In this document: positions 39,274 through 49,100 of the stretch, one piece after another
Layout: each line of letters starts with the position of its first letter
Numbering within the stretch: the stretch's first letter is position 1
Source of the DNA: JBFMFR01 sp040752025
Lineage (GTDB): Bacteria; Chloroflexota; Anaerolineae; Anaerolineales; UBA4823
Length of the DNA stretch: 64,000 nt
Direction: 5' to 3'
Assembly (NCBI GenBank): GCA_040752025.1
Contig: JBFMFR010000030.1
Location: forward strand, 20,718-84,717
The notes under the pieces: model-generated
What the model was told of the DNA's origin: nothing
The model's input: only the letters and a program-made list of their open reading frames with translations
Database searches by the model: none
Made by a program: the position numbers and the translations under genes

Positions 39274-40509
39274 ATGGCAGCGCCTGAAATCACTGTCTAT
39301 GGCGCCTATTGGTGCCCAGACTGCCGCCGTTCCAAGAAATTCCTGGGCGAGCAGTACATTCCCTACCAGTGGGTCGATATCGAACAGGATAAAGCTGCAG
39401 AACAGCATGTTCTGCAGTTGAACCAGGGGAAACGCATCATCCCCACCATCTTGTTTCCAGACGGCTCCTTCCTGGTGGAGCCTTCCAACGCCGAACTGGC
39501 CCGCAAGCTGGGCCTGAAAACCGAGGCGCGCCTGGCTTACTATGACCTGATCATCATCGGCGGCGGGCCGGCTGGGCTGACCGCCGCCATCTACGCCGCC
39601 CGTGAAGGCGCTGACGTTCTGGTCATCGAGCGTTCTGGCCTGGGCGGGCAGGCCAGCATCACGCAGGGCATCGATAATTTTCCGGGCTTCCCGGAAGGCA
39701 TCAGCGGGCAGGAGTTCGCTGAACGCGTCGTACAGCAAGCACAGCGCTTCAACGTTGAATTCCTGCAAGCCCAGGAGGTAATCTCTCTGGGCAACGATGC
39801 AGGCTACCAATGTGTCCATACGGCTGACGGCAAACACCTTCACGCCCGGGCCGTTCTGGTCACCACCGGCGCCAGCTACCGCCGCCTGGGCGTTCCCGGT
39901 GAGGACGACTATATCGGTGCTGGCATTCACTTCTGCGCCACCTGCGACGGGCCGTTTTACAAGGGCGCTGAACAAATCGTTGTCGTTGGCGGCGGCAACT
40001 CTGCCTGTGAAGAGGGCTTGCACCTGACTCGCTTTGCCAGGCAAGTCATCCTGCTGGTGCGTGGTGATCACTTGACCGCCAGCCAGATCTTGATCGATAA
40101 GGTCACTGCCCCTGATTCCGGCATCGAGATTCGCTACAACACCATCATTGAAGCCTTTGAAGGAGAAGACTCGCGACTCGCCGCCGTTAGAGTGCGCCAC
40201 ACGAACACCGGCGAGGTCAGCCAGTTGCACCCCGCCGCGGCTTTCATCTTCATCGGGCAGCAGCCCAACAGCGAATTTGCCGCTAAATACCTGGCGCGCG
40301 ACCCCTATCACTTCATTCTCACCGGTCACGATCTGCTTCACGAACACCAGTTCACAGGTGAGCGCCCTCCCTTCGCCTTCGAATCCAGCGCTCCGGGCGT
40401 GTTTGCCGCCGGCGACGTGCGCCACGGCAGCACCAAACAGGTCGCCGCGGCAGTCGGCGAAGGCGCCGCGGCCGCCTTGAGCATCCGCGAATATCTAAAG
40501 ACTGCCTGA
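39274..40509 (+). CDS. Glutaredoxin-thioredoxin reductase fusion
   Basis: The 411-residue protein joins two redox modules. Residues 1-80 form a glutaredoxin-like domain with active site Cys14-Pro-Asp-Cys17 (YWCPDCRRSKKF) and the TILFPDGSFLVEP block that resembles mycoredoxins. Residues about 90-411 form a thioredoxin-reductase-type flavoprotein: IIIGGGPAGLTAAIYAA (FAD), Cys221-Ala-Thr-Cys224 (FCATCDGPF) and VVVGGGNSACEEG (NADPH), then GVFAAGDVRHG. It probably passes NADPH electrons through its own CxxC to the CPDC site and then to target disulfides in the cytoplasm. The start ATG lies 6 nt after the mscL stop. Natural fusions of this kind occur sporadically, so it is not unique. Confidence 0.9.
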   Translation: MAAPEITVYGAYWCPDCRRSKKFLGEQYIPYQWVDIEQDKAAEQHVLQLNQGKRIIPTILFPDGSFLVEPSNAELARKLGLKTEARLAYYDLIIIGGGPAGLTAAIYAAREGADVLVIERSGLGGQASITQGIDNFPGFPEGISGQEFAERVVQQAQRFNVEFLQAQEVISLGNDAGYQCVHTADGKHLHARAVLVTTGASYRRLGVPGEDDYIGAGIHFCATCDGPFYKGAEQIVVVGGGNSACEEGLHLTRFARQVILLVRGDHLTASQILIDKVTAPDSGIEIRYNTIIEAFEGEDSRLAAVRVRHTNTGEVSQLHPAAAFIFIGQQPNSEFAAKYLARDPYHFILTGHDLLHEHQFTGERPPFAFESSAPGVFAAGDVRHGSTKQVAAAVGEGAAAALSIREYLKTA

Positions 40510-40551
40510 AAAATAAGCTCGCCAGCTCGGCCGCGTAATTTTCCGGGTTAC

Positions 40552-40581
40552 TTGGTTAGCCCTGTTTCAACGCGGTACAAT
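40552..40581 (+). promoter_or_regulatory. Promoter of the pgi-zwf-pgl operon
   Basis: TTGGTT (40552-40557) and TACAAT (40576-40581) are 18 bp apart. The predicted start is about 75 nt before the pgi ATG at 40662, which has AAGGAG 7 nt upstream. Confidence 0.5.
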
Positions 40582-40661
40582 ATCTCCTGGACGGAACAGC
40601 GTTCGTGCCAATCATAAAATGTCACGCGCCTATTTGATCTATAGCGCGTAAGGAGCCAAGC

Positions 40662-42386
40662 ATGTCCTACCGATCATCCACATTGGGTCAATACCAATCA
40701 AGCGTCGCGGCCGCCCAGGTCCAGATGGTTCAGGAAAACGTTGTTCCCCGCCTCTGGGCTCACGACCACACCCTTTGGAAGCCCGACCCCAAAGAAATCA
40801 CCAACCGCCTGGGTTGGCTGCGCATCGCCTCCGAGATGCAGGAAGCCCTGCCCGAGTTGCAAGCCCTGGTGCAATCCGTGCGCCAGGCCGGTTACACCCA
40901 CGCTCTGTTGTTGGGCATGGGCGGCTCCAGCCTGGCCCCCGAGGTGTTTCGCAAAACCTTCGGCGTACAACCTGGTTACCTGGATCTCTCCGTTCTGGAT
41001 AGCACCGACCCCGGTGCAGTGTTGCATTATGCCCAAACGCTCGATCCCGCCCATACACTTTACATCGTTTCCACCAAGTCCGGCGGCACGGTAGAGACCC
41101 TCTCGTTCTTCAAATATTTCTACAACCAGGTTGCCGGAGCGTTGGGAGCGGGAGCGCAGCAAGCTGGCGCACACTTTGTTGCTGTCACTGACCCGGGCAG
41201 TACCCTCGCCGAGGTTGCCGCCCAGCACAATTTCCGCGCCACCTTCCTGAACAACCCCAACATCGGCGGGCGCTACTCAGCCCTTTCCTATTTCGGCCTT
41301 TTGCCGGCCGCTCTGGTAGGCGTAGATATTGAAACACTGCTCCAGCGCGCCCTGGAAATGGGCCGCCTGTGCGAAAATGCCTCGCCTGCCGATAACCCCG
41401 GCGCGCAGTTGGGCGCTATCCTGGGCACGCTGGCCTGCGCTGGCCGCGACAAAGTCACCTTGATCGCCTCTCCTGCAATTTGCGAATTCGGCAACTGGGT
41501 CGAACAGCTCATCGCCGAAAGCACCGGAAAAGAGGGCCAGGGTATTCTGCCGGTTGTCGGCGAAGCGCCTGGCGCCCCCGGCGTATATGGTCCGGATCGC
41601 CTGTTCGTTTACCTGCGTCTGGTGGACGATCACACACAGGACATCGATGTGCTCGCCCTGGAGGCCGCCGGGCATCCGCTGGTGCGCCTGGAGATGAATG
41701 ACCTGTACGATCTGGGCGGACAGTTCTTCCTCTGGGAAATCGCCACCGCCCTTGCCAGTTATTTCCTGCACATCAACCCCTTCGACCAGCCCAACGTCGA
41801 GTCGGCCAAAGTGCTGGCGCGCCGTCTGGTAGCCGCCTACCAGGAGCAAGGCAAGCTGCCCGAGCCAGACCCCACGCTGCAGGATCATGGCATCGTGATT
41901 TACACCCGGTTGCACGCAGAAAACCTGCGCCAATCGCTGGAAACTTTCCTCAATCAGGCTCAGCCAGGCGCTTACATTGCCCTGCAAGCCTACATCCAAC
42001 CCTCCCCGGAGAGCGATGCCGCCTTGTTGGATCTGCGCACCCGCTTACGCCAGGTTACCCAAGCGGAACTTCCTGTTCCGCCACTGGCTGTGACCAGCGG
42101 TTACGGGCCGCGCTTCTTGCATTCCACCGGCCAATTACACAAAGGGGATGCCGGTAAAGGCCTGTTCATCCAGATCACCAGCCAAGCGTCCCAGGACGCC
42201 GCCATCCCTGACCAGGCCGGAACCGATGCATCTTCGATCAGCTTCGCCGTGCTCGTACGGGCCCAATCCCTGGGCGACCGCCAGGCTTTGCTCGATGCTG
42301 GCCGCCAGGTGATCCGCTTCCACATCACAGGCGATGTGCTGGTCGGCCTGACCCGGCTGGCAAAGGCCTTGGAAAACAATGAATGA
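40662..42386 (+). CDS. pgi: Glucose-6-phosphate isomerase, free-standing version of the Tal-Pgi C-terminal half
   Basis: The 574-residue protein has SIS-type phosphosugar folds: LLLGMGGSSLAPEVFRK, STKSGGTVETLSFFKY and GRYSALSYFG. It also has a late FLHSTGQLHKGDAGKGLF segment typical of the Pgi part of bifunctional transaldolase-Pgi proteins. It interconverts glucose-6-P and fructose-6-P. The usual Tal-Pgi protein is over 900 residues with transaldolase first. Here the transaldolase part is absent and nothing like it lies upstream. Its stop overlaps the zwf ATG by 8 nt. It heads a pgi-zwf-pgl operon that feeds the oxidative pentose phosphate pathway. Confidence 0.9.
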   Translation: MSYRSSTLGQYQSSVAAAQVQMVQENVVPRLWAHDHTLWKPDPKEITNRLGWLRIASEMQEALPELQALVQSVRQAGYTHALLLGMGGSSLAPEVFRKTFGVQPGYLDLSVLDSTDPGAVLHYAQTLDPAHTLYIVSTKSGGTVETLSFFKYFYNQVAGALGAGAQQAGAHFVAVTDPGSTLAEVAAQHNFRATFLNNPNIGGRYSALSYFGLLPAALVGVDIETLLQRALEMGRLCENASPADNPGAQLGAILGTLACAGRDKVTLIASPAICEFGNWVEQLIAESTGKEGQGILPVVGEAPGAPGVYGPDRLFVYLRLVDDHTQDIDVLALEAAGHPLVRLEMNDLYDLGGQFFLWEIATALASYFLHINPFDQPNVESAKVLARRLVAAYQEQGKLPEPDPTLQDHGIVIYTRLHAENLRQSLETFLNQAQPGAYIALQAYIQPSPESDAALLDLRTRLRQVTQAELPVPPLAVTSGYGPRFLHSTGQLHKGDAGKGLFIQITSQASQDAAIPDQAGTDASSISFAVLVRAQSLGDRQALLDAGRQVIRFHITGDVLVGLTRLAKALENNE

Positions 42387-43872
42387 ACTCCCTACCACGA
42401 TTGTAATCTTCGGCGCCTCAGGCGACCTGACCCAGCGCAAGCTGGTGCCCGCCCTCTACAACCTGCGCCGCAAGGGCCGCCTGCCCGCCAACGCCACCAT
42501 CGTCGGCTTTGCACGCCGCCCCTACGGTGACCAGGTTTTTCGCCAATTGATGCATGAGGGTCTGCTGAACTTCAGCCAGGAAACCTTCGATGCCTCTCTA
42601 TGGGAGCAGTTCGCCCCAACGTTACACTATTTCCAGGGCGACCTGGGAGTCAGCGCAGATTTCGTGCGCCTGCAAGCCTATCTGCAAGAGTTAGAGAACG
42701 GTCCAGCCGACCGGCTGTATTACCTGGCAACTTCGCCTGACTATTACCAGCCAATTATCACCTGCCTGGGCTCCGCCGGTATGGCGGCCGAAACGGAAGC
42801 CGCCATCGCCCAGCCAGATGCGATGCCCGCCCCCCCGAAAGGTCACCGCCACATTGTGATCGAAAAACCTTTCGGCAAGGATCTGGCATCCGCCCGGGCC
42901 CTCAACCAGGCTGTCCACAATGTTTTCACCGAAAACCAGATTTTCCGCATCGACCATTACCTGGGCAAGGAAACCGCCCAGAACATCCTGTTCTTCCGCT
43001 TTGCCAACACCATCTTCGAGCCGATCTGGAATCGCAACTACGTGGATAGCGTCCAGATCACCGTGGCAGAAACCGTGGATGTCGGTCACCGGGCAGGCTA
43101 TTACGATGTCTCAGGCGTATTGCGCGACATGTTCCAGAACCACCTTTTACAGCTCTTCACCCTGGTAGCCATGGAACCACCGGCTTCTTTCAGCGCCGAG
43201 GCACTGCGCAACGAAAAGGTCAAAGTCCTCAGCGCCACGCGAGCTATCCACCCCTCCGATATGGTTTGCGCTCAATATCTCGGCTATTGTGATGCCTCCG
43301 GCATCGCCCCGGGCTCGCGCACGCCCACTTTTGCAGCCATCAAGCTCTACCTGGACAACTGGCGCTGGCAGGACGTGCCCTTCTATCTGCGCTCCGGGAA
43401 ATCCCTGGCTCGCAAAGTATCCGAGGTCACCATCGAGTTCAAGCGCCCGCCCCTGGTCATGTTCCAGGCGACCTACGACGCCGACTTCACTCCCAACATT
43501 CTCAGCCTGTGCATCCAGCCTGACGAGGGCATCCACCTCAAATTCGAAACCAAAGTGCCCGACTCGTTCCAGGAAACTCGCTCGGTTGATATGGAGTTCC
43601 ATTATCGCTCATCTTTCGGCGATGGAGCGCTGCCCGAAGCCTACGAGCGCCTGCTGCTCGACGCCCTCAAGGGCGATGCTTCCCTGTTCGCCCGCAGCGA
43701 TGAGATCGAACTGGCCTGGAAATTGATCGACCCAGCCATCCAGGTCTGCGAATCTGCAGACGCCCCGGACCTCATGGTGTACGATCCAGGTAGTTGGGGG
43801 CCGCCGGAAGCCAGCGCACTGCTCCAAAGGGACGGGCGCACCTGGCGCATGGGCTGCATGGAGCACGAATAA
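42379..43872 (+). CDS. zwf: Glucose-6-phosphate 1-dehydrogenase
   Basis: The 497-residue enzyme has the NADP-binding start VIFGASGDLTQRKLVPALY, the RIDHYLGKE substrate block with His193, and the C-terminal domain residues expected (KPPLVMFQ-like RPPLVMFQ). It makes 6-phosphogluconolactone and NADPH in the cytoplasm. It overlaps pgi and is followed after 4 nt by the lactonase gene, so the first two oxidative pentose-phosphate steps are coupled with the isomerase. No 6-phosphogluconate dehydrogenase is in the window. Confidence 0.96.
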   Translation: MNELPTTIVIFGASGDLTQRKLVPALYNLRRKGRLPANATIVGFARRPYGDQVFRQLMHEGLLNFSQETFDASLWEQFAPTLHYFQGDLGVSADFVRLQAYLQELENGPADRLYYLATSPDYYQPIITCLGSAGMAAETEAAIAQPDAMPAPPKGHRHIVIEKPFGKDLASARALNQAVHNVFTENQIFRIDHYLGKETAQNILFFRFANTIFEPIWNRNYVDSVQITVAETVDVGHRAGYYDVSGVLRDMFQNHLLQLFTLVAMEPPASFSAEALRNEKVKVLSATRAIHPSDMVCAQYLGYCDASGIAPGSRTPTFAAIKLYLDNWRWQDVPFYLRSGKSLARKVSEVTIEFKRPPLVMFQATYDADFTPNILSLCIQPDEGIHLKFETKVPDSFQETRSVDMEFHYRSSFGDGALPEAYERLLLDALKGDASLFARSDEIELAWKLIDPAIQVCESADAPDLMVYDPGSWGPPEASALLQRDGRTWRMGCMEHE

Positions 43873-43876
43873 CCAA

Positions 43877-44626
43877 ATGACTGAAAAACTTGTATATCCA
43901 GATGCACAAAGCCTGGCGCGCGCCACTGCTGACCACTTCGTGACCCAGGCCAGGCGCGCCATACAGCAGCGCGGCCGTTTCAGCGTGGCCCTGGCAGGCG
44001 GCTCTACACCCAAGGCTGCCTATACCCTGCTGACCCACCCCGAGTACAGTTCGCAACTGGCCTGGCAGCAAATCCACATTTTTTGGGGCGATGAACGCTG
44101 TGTCCCCCCTGATCATCTCGATAGCAACTATCGCATGGCCTGGGAGGCATTACTGAGACACGTCCCTTTGCCCCCACAAAACATCCACCGCATGCCCGGC
44201 GAACTTCCCCCGCACCAGGCTGCCGAAGCTTATCAAGTTGAGCTCTCAGGCTTCTTTGCCTTCCCGGCCTCTGCAAGGCAGCACCAGACCTTCGATCTGG
44301 TGCTGCTGGGTTTAGGCCCCGACGGGCACACCGCTTCGCTTTTCCCGGGCTCGCCGGCATTGGAGCAGACCGACCGCTGGGTGACTGCCGTCGAACACCG
44401 CCACCCGCCTGCTCCCCTGGTGGACCGCCTGACGCTGACCCTGCCTGCCATCAACGCCGCCGCCCAGATAGTTTTCCTGGTCAGCGGGGCTGGCAAAGCC
44501 GGCATCCTGGCACAGGTGTTGGCGCCTCCCCAAGGGGAGCCTCGCCTTCCCGCCCAGCGCGTCCAGCCTGCCAGCGGAGAACTGCTCTGGCTGCTGGATG
44601 AAGCTGCCTGCCAGGACCTGCCCTGA
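43877..44626 (+). CDS. pgl: 6-phosphogluconolactonase (DevB family)
   Basis: The 249-residue protein has VALAGGSTPKAAYTLL and the FWGDERCVPPDHLDSNYRMA block that marks DevB-type 6-phosphogluconolactonases, plus VLLGLGPDGHTASLFPG. It hydrolyses the lactone made by zwf. The gene starts 4 nt after the zwf stop and ends the operon. A convergent AraC-type gene follows after 36 nt without an obvious terminator. Confidence 0.95.
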   Translation: MTEKLVYPDAQSLARATADHFVTQARRAIQQRGRFSVALAGGSTPKAAYTLLTHPEYSSQLAWQQIHIFWGDERCVPPDHLDSNYRMAWEALLRHVPLPPQNIHRMPGELPPHQAAEAYQVELSGFFAFPASARQHQTFDLVLLGLGPDGHTASLFPGSPALEQTDRWVTAVEHRHPPAPLVDRLTLTLPAINAAAQIVFLVSGAGKAGILAQVLAPPQGEPRLPAQRVQPASGELLWLLDEAACQDLP

Positions 44627-44662
44627 TCTTAACAGGCTGGATGAAAGCATCGCCCGCCTGCG

Positions 44663-45532
44663 CTAAATTGGCATCAGGATGTATTGCGGAGATAGCGTCC
44701 TCACCGCCCCGTTCGCTTCCCCGTAAATTTCAATTTCATAGGTCCCGCTCAGGCACTCGCCAGACTTGGGCAGCCAGGTGTGGTAGATATAATCCAACGT
44801 CAACGCCACCGCCTGGTAGGAACCCGCGTGGCTGAATTGCGCGTATCGGCCCGCCGGTATCGTTTTCGTCACCAGGGCCGAATGGCTGGCCCGTTCCGCA
44901 TCCACTTGCGCCCCAGCCAGGTATAGACAGCCGTGTTCCTGCCACCCGCTGGGATAAAAAGCTACCCCATAGTAACCAACCGGGGTACTCTCAGAATTTC
45001 GCAGTTCTTCTTCCAGCATTTCCCATAGACCGGATAGCCGCACACGCTCACCTTTGACCTGAGTCATCATACCCGCCAGGCAAATCGCCGGCTGTATGAC
45101 CAGCTTAGGCCGGGCAATCTCCGCCCGGTTGATGTGCTCGAGGTGAGCAGAAGTTAGCCGGGGCATCAGCGCCCGCCGGTCGATAAACCCCTGCTGCTTC
45201 CATTGGAAAGGCTGCATGCCAAACACGCGCTTGAAAGCCCGCGAATAGGTCTCCGCGCTGTGAAAGCGGAAATCGAAGGCCACGTCAGCGATTTTGTATT
45301 CACTCTCGACCAACACCCTGGCCGACTCGGCCAGCCGCCTGCGTATCAAGTAATCATAGGGTGTGTGCTGCACGATACGGTTGAACATCCGGCAGAAATG
45401 AAACAGTGAATACGAAACCGCCTCGGCCACGTCCGCGACCGCGATTTCCTCCTTGAGGTTGGCCTCGATAAAATCGATCGCCGCCAGCATAGCCGGAATG
45501 CCAGGCGACTCGCTTGCAGGCACCCCAGGCAT
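44663..45532 (-). CDS. AraC family regulator with GyrI-like effector domain
   Basis: The 289-residue protein has an N-terminal AraC/XylS double HTH (residues about 14-110: AVADVAEAVSYSLFHFCRMF, then FRFHSAETYSRAFKRVFGMQP). A C-terminal GyrI-like small-molecule-binding domain covers residues about 130-289 (AGMMTQVKGERVRLSGLWEML; ALVTKTIPAGRYAQFSHAG). This arrangement is that of SoxS/Rob-type drug-responsive activators such as Rob and BmrR-related proteins. It lies 59 nt downstream of a second GyrI-like gene on the same strand, so both may respond to the same compounds. The target genes are not evident. Confidence 0.88.
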   Translation of the reverse strand: MPGVPASESPGIPAMLAAIDFIEANLKEEIAVADVAEAVSYSLFHFCRMFNRIVQHTPYDYLIRRRLAESARVLVESEYKIADVAFDFRFHSAETYSRAFKRVFGMQPFQWKQQGFIDRRALMPRLTSAHLEHINRAEIARPKLVIQPAICLAGMMTQVKGERVRLSGLWEMLEEELRNSESTPVGYYGVAFYPSGWQEHGCLYLAGAQVDAERASHSALVTKTIPAGRYAQFSHAGSYQAVALTLDYIYHTWLPKSGECLSGTYEIEIYGEANGAVRTLSPQYILMPI

Positions 45533-45591
45533 TTACAAACTCCACATCAGGCGAGCCATTGTGCACATCTTCGCCGCTTCCTCCACACCGC

Positions 45592-46113
45592 TCAATCAGA
45601 ATCGGCGGAACGCTGCACCGGAACGTAAATTTCCATGACCGATTCTTCCAGGTTCTCCAGGCCTTTGAAGCGCTCATCGTAGCGCTCGAACATGTAGCCC
45701 TGCACAGCCTGGTAACCGGCTGCGGGCAGCCACTCCGAGTAAATCTTTCTTGACCAGTCCATCGTAATCTGCTCGCCCGCCAGCGTCAGCATGGCATACT
45801 GCGCTGGCGGCAGCATCTTGACCAGCAGCGTCAGCGGCACATCCTCCAGTTGCGAGACTTCGACTCCGACGAACACTTCGTAGTGCCCCTTCGCTGGCGT
45901 GTCCGGATGTTCGATGTGCACTTCGTACCCGACATGCAGGTCCTTCGCATGCTGGATTTCGCCGCCGTGTTGCTCCAGATAAGTTCCGAACCTGCTCCAC
46001 AACCGGCCGATCTCGTTCTCTTCCGTCCAACCACCGCTGGCCGCAAAGGGATCGCCGAAGAAACTAAAACCTACCAGCATCAACGGATCCTTCGTGACGA
46101 TTTCGATCTCCAT
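45592..46113 (-). CDS. Stand-alone GyrI-like effector-binding protein
   Basis: The 173-residue protein is a single GyrI-like domain: MLVGFSFFGDPF start, LWSRFGTYLEQHG, YEVFVGVEVSQLEDVP, and a YAMLTLAGEQITMDWSRKIYSEWLP end block. Such proteins bind hydrophobic cations or other small molecules, and some protect gyrase. It sits between the large cyclase-AAA gene and the AraC gene, all on the minus strand. It may sequester a ligand sensed by the AraC protein (inference). Confidence 0.8.
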   Translation of the reverse strand: MEIEIVTKDPLMLVGFSFFGDPFAASGGWTEENEIGRLWSRFGTYLEQHGGEIQHAKDLHVGYEVHIEHPDTPAKGHYEVFVGVEVSQLEDVPLTLLVKMLPPAQYAMLTLAGEQITMDWSRKIYSEWLPAAGYQAVQGYMFERYDERFKGLENLEESVMEIYVPVQRSADSD

Positions 46114-46133
46114 AGCTCCTCATTCCCAGGCGC

Positions 46134-49100
46134 TCACGCCTGTGCTTCCGCCAGGATTTGGGCAACCACCGTTTCCAGGTCCAGGTGTTTACCCCGCTCC
46201 ATCGCAGTTTCCAGCTCCTCATCTGTCATGACTGCGCGCAAGTCGGCCAGGATCGGCTCGGCATCTTTCGCATTGTTGATATCGCTGGCCGGGTGCCTCA
46301 ACGCCAGGCCCAATAGCTCAGCGGCCTGGATCGTCTCGCCGCGCATCGCTTGCAGCCCGGCCAACCCGGCCAGGGCGTTCAGCACCCTGGGGATAGCGCC
46401 AATCGCGCTCACATCCACCAGGGATTGCAGGTAATACTGCCGGGAAGTAGCCTCTTCACCCAGCATGCGTGTGATATGCCCCAACACGTTATAGCAGGTG
46501 GCCACTCCCTCAAGATTGTTGATCTCCTGGCACAGCGCCAGGCTCTCCTCCAGGTAAGGCCTGGCAGCCGCCGGGTCGCCTTGCCACAGGCAGGCCACGC
46601 CCAAATTGAGCAAGCTGATCGAGATTCCACGCCGGTCTCCCAGCTCTCGGTCGATCGCCAGGCAGTCTTGGCCATACTGCCTGGCGTTTTCGTAATCGCC
46701 ATCCAACATGCACACCAGGCCCAGGTTATTCAGCGCGCCAGCCACTCCATGCCGGTCGCCAATTTCCCGGTAGATCGCCAGGCTGTCCTGGTAATGGCGT
46801 ATCGCCGCCTCCCGGTCGCCGTACGAATAATAAACGCTGCCCATATGCCGCAGAGCCTGGGCGTAGAGCGGCTTGATCCCCGCCGATTGCACCAACGCCT
46901 CTTCGAGCAGTTGTTGTGCCTGAGCGTAATCACCCGTCCAGATGTGGATCGATCCCAGCAAGCACAATGCCTCAGAAATGACCTCAGCATCCCGCACTTC
47001 TCGCGCCAGCGCCAATCCATCTTGCAAGCGCGCGATCGCCATCGGGTAATCACCCATCAACTCGAACACATTCCCAAATAAAACCAACAGAGCGCCGCGC
47101 CGGCCCCGATCTTCCTGCGCTACCAAAGCCAGCGCCCGTTCGAAAGCGGACATGGCTTCAGCGAACGAACTGGTCTGGGAAGCCGCCCGCCCCACGCGCT
47201 CCAACCAGTCAACCGCCTGGCTGTTCTCACCAGCGCGCTCGTAATGCTCGGCAATCAGGCCAGCATATTCGTTCAAACGCTCGCCGCCGTTCATCTCCAG
47301 CCAGTGAGCCACTTGCTTGTGGTAAACCCGCCTCAGTTTGAGCAGCACAGTTTCGTAAGTGACATCTCGCAGCACCGCGTGTTTGAAGATGTACTCACGT
47401 GTACCCGCGAAAGCAGAATACGGGCGAGCGAAGACCAGTTCGCGTGCCTGCACGGCTGTGAGAGCCGGGGTAATGCTAAAGAACGTTTCATCTGCCGGGA
47501 ATTCACCCTCCGCCTGCATGCAGGCCAGGGTAGCATCCCAGAACAGGCGCCCGACCACCGAGGCGCGCTGCAGCAACACCTTCTCGTCCAGCGGCAGGCT
47601 GTCCAGGCGCGCCTGGATCACGCCCGTCAGCGTAGATGGCACGCGTTCCTGCTTGAACCGCTCCATTTTCACTTGCCACTGGAGCTCCTCGCGCACGATG
47701 ACCCCATCATCGATCAGCATCTTTACCAGCTCTTCAAGATAAAACGGGTTGCCATCGGCGCTGTTGACCACCAGGTTACATAAATCCTCGGGCAGGTGCT
47801 CCACCCTTTGCAGAATCTCGCCCACCAGCGCCCGGCTGTCGTCTTGCGAAAGCGGGGATAACTCCAAACGGCTGGTCCGCTGGAGCAGCGCTGGCTCACC
47901 CACTTCGCCCCAACCAGGACGGCGCTCGTACAACGCCGGGCGCGCCAGGCACACGATCAGCACGCCGCGCTGGCCCAAGTCTCTTGCCAAATGCACGATC
48001 AGATCCAATGAGGCGCTGTCAGCCCAGTGGATGTCTTCAAAGAAAATCAGTGCTTTCTCCTGGGCAGTGAAATTTTGGAAATAACCACTCAGATAAGCCT
48101 GTGCCAGCGATCCAAACGAGGGGCTGTCGATCAGGTTCTTCACTGCCGTTGTCGATGAAAAATCGAAACCCACCAGGTGCCCGACCAGATGGGCCTGCGC
48201 TGTGTCCAGGTAAGCGCTGACCCCGGTTTCGAACTTCTGTCGCACCACCGCCGCGCTGTCGCTATCCAGGATATTGAAGCGCTCGCGAAACAGGTCTCGG
48301 AAAATGCTAAAAGGGGTATTGCTCGTTTCCGGGTAAGCGCGGCCCTGGAAGCGCACCGCCACACGCCCGGCTTCTTCCAGCCACTCCCCAAATTCGAATA
48401 ACAGGCGCGATTTTCCCACGCCAGCTTCCCCAATCACCGTGATCAGGCGCGCCTGAGTCTGCTGCATCGCCATGTCGAACGCGTGTTGCAGCGCCTGCAT
48501 TTCCCGCTCCCGGCCCACCATGCGCGTGCGCACGCCCTCGATGCCGCGTCCCGTCAAACGGAAGGAGCGCGGCAAAGCCCGCTGTACCAGGTAGGTGCGC
48601 AGCGCCTCGGTCTTGCCCTTCACCAGCAAAGGCGCTTGAGCCTGTACCTCGAACAACCCGCGCGCCTGGCGGTAAGTCTCGTGGGAAACCAGCACGGCAC
48701 CTGCTGGCGCGGCTTGCTCGATCCGGTTAGCCGTGTTCACGGTGTCGCCCATAGCAGTGAACTCGTGCGTCGAACCCACCTCGCCCAAAATGGCCGGCCC
48801 GGTATGGATCCCGATGCGCATCGTCAGGTGGATCGCCGCCTTGCTTTCCCATCCTGCCGGCTGGATACTGAAACCCGAAAGCACTTGCTGCATGCCCAAA
48901 CCAGCCCGGATGGCCTGCTCAGGGTCGTTTTCCCGCGCCACTACTGCCCCCCACAGGGCCATTACGCCATCCCCCAAATGCTTGTCGATCCTGCCGCCGT
49001 GCCTGGTGATTACGCCATCCAACTGCTGCCACAACGCATTGAGCAGTTCGCTGACATCCTCGGCGTCCATCGAAGACGAGAATTCCGTGTACCCAGAGAT

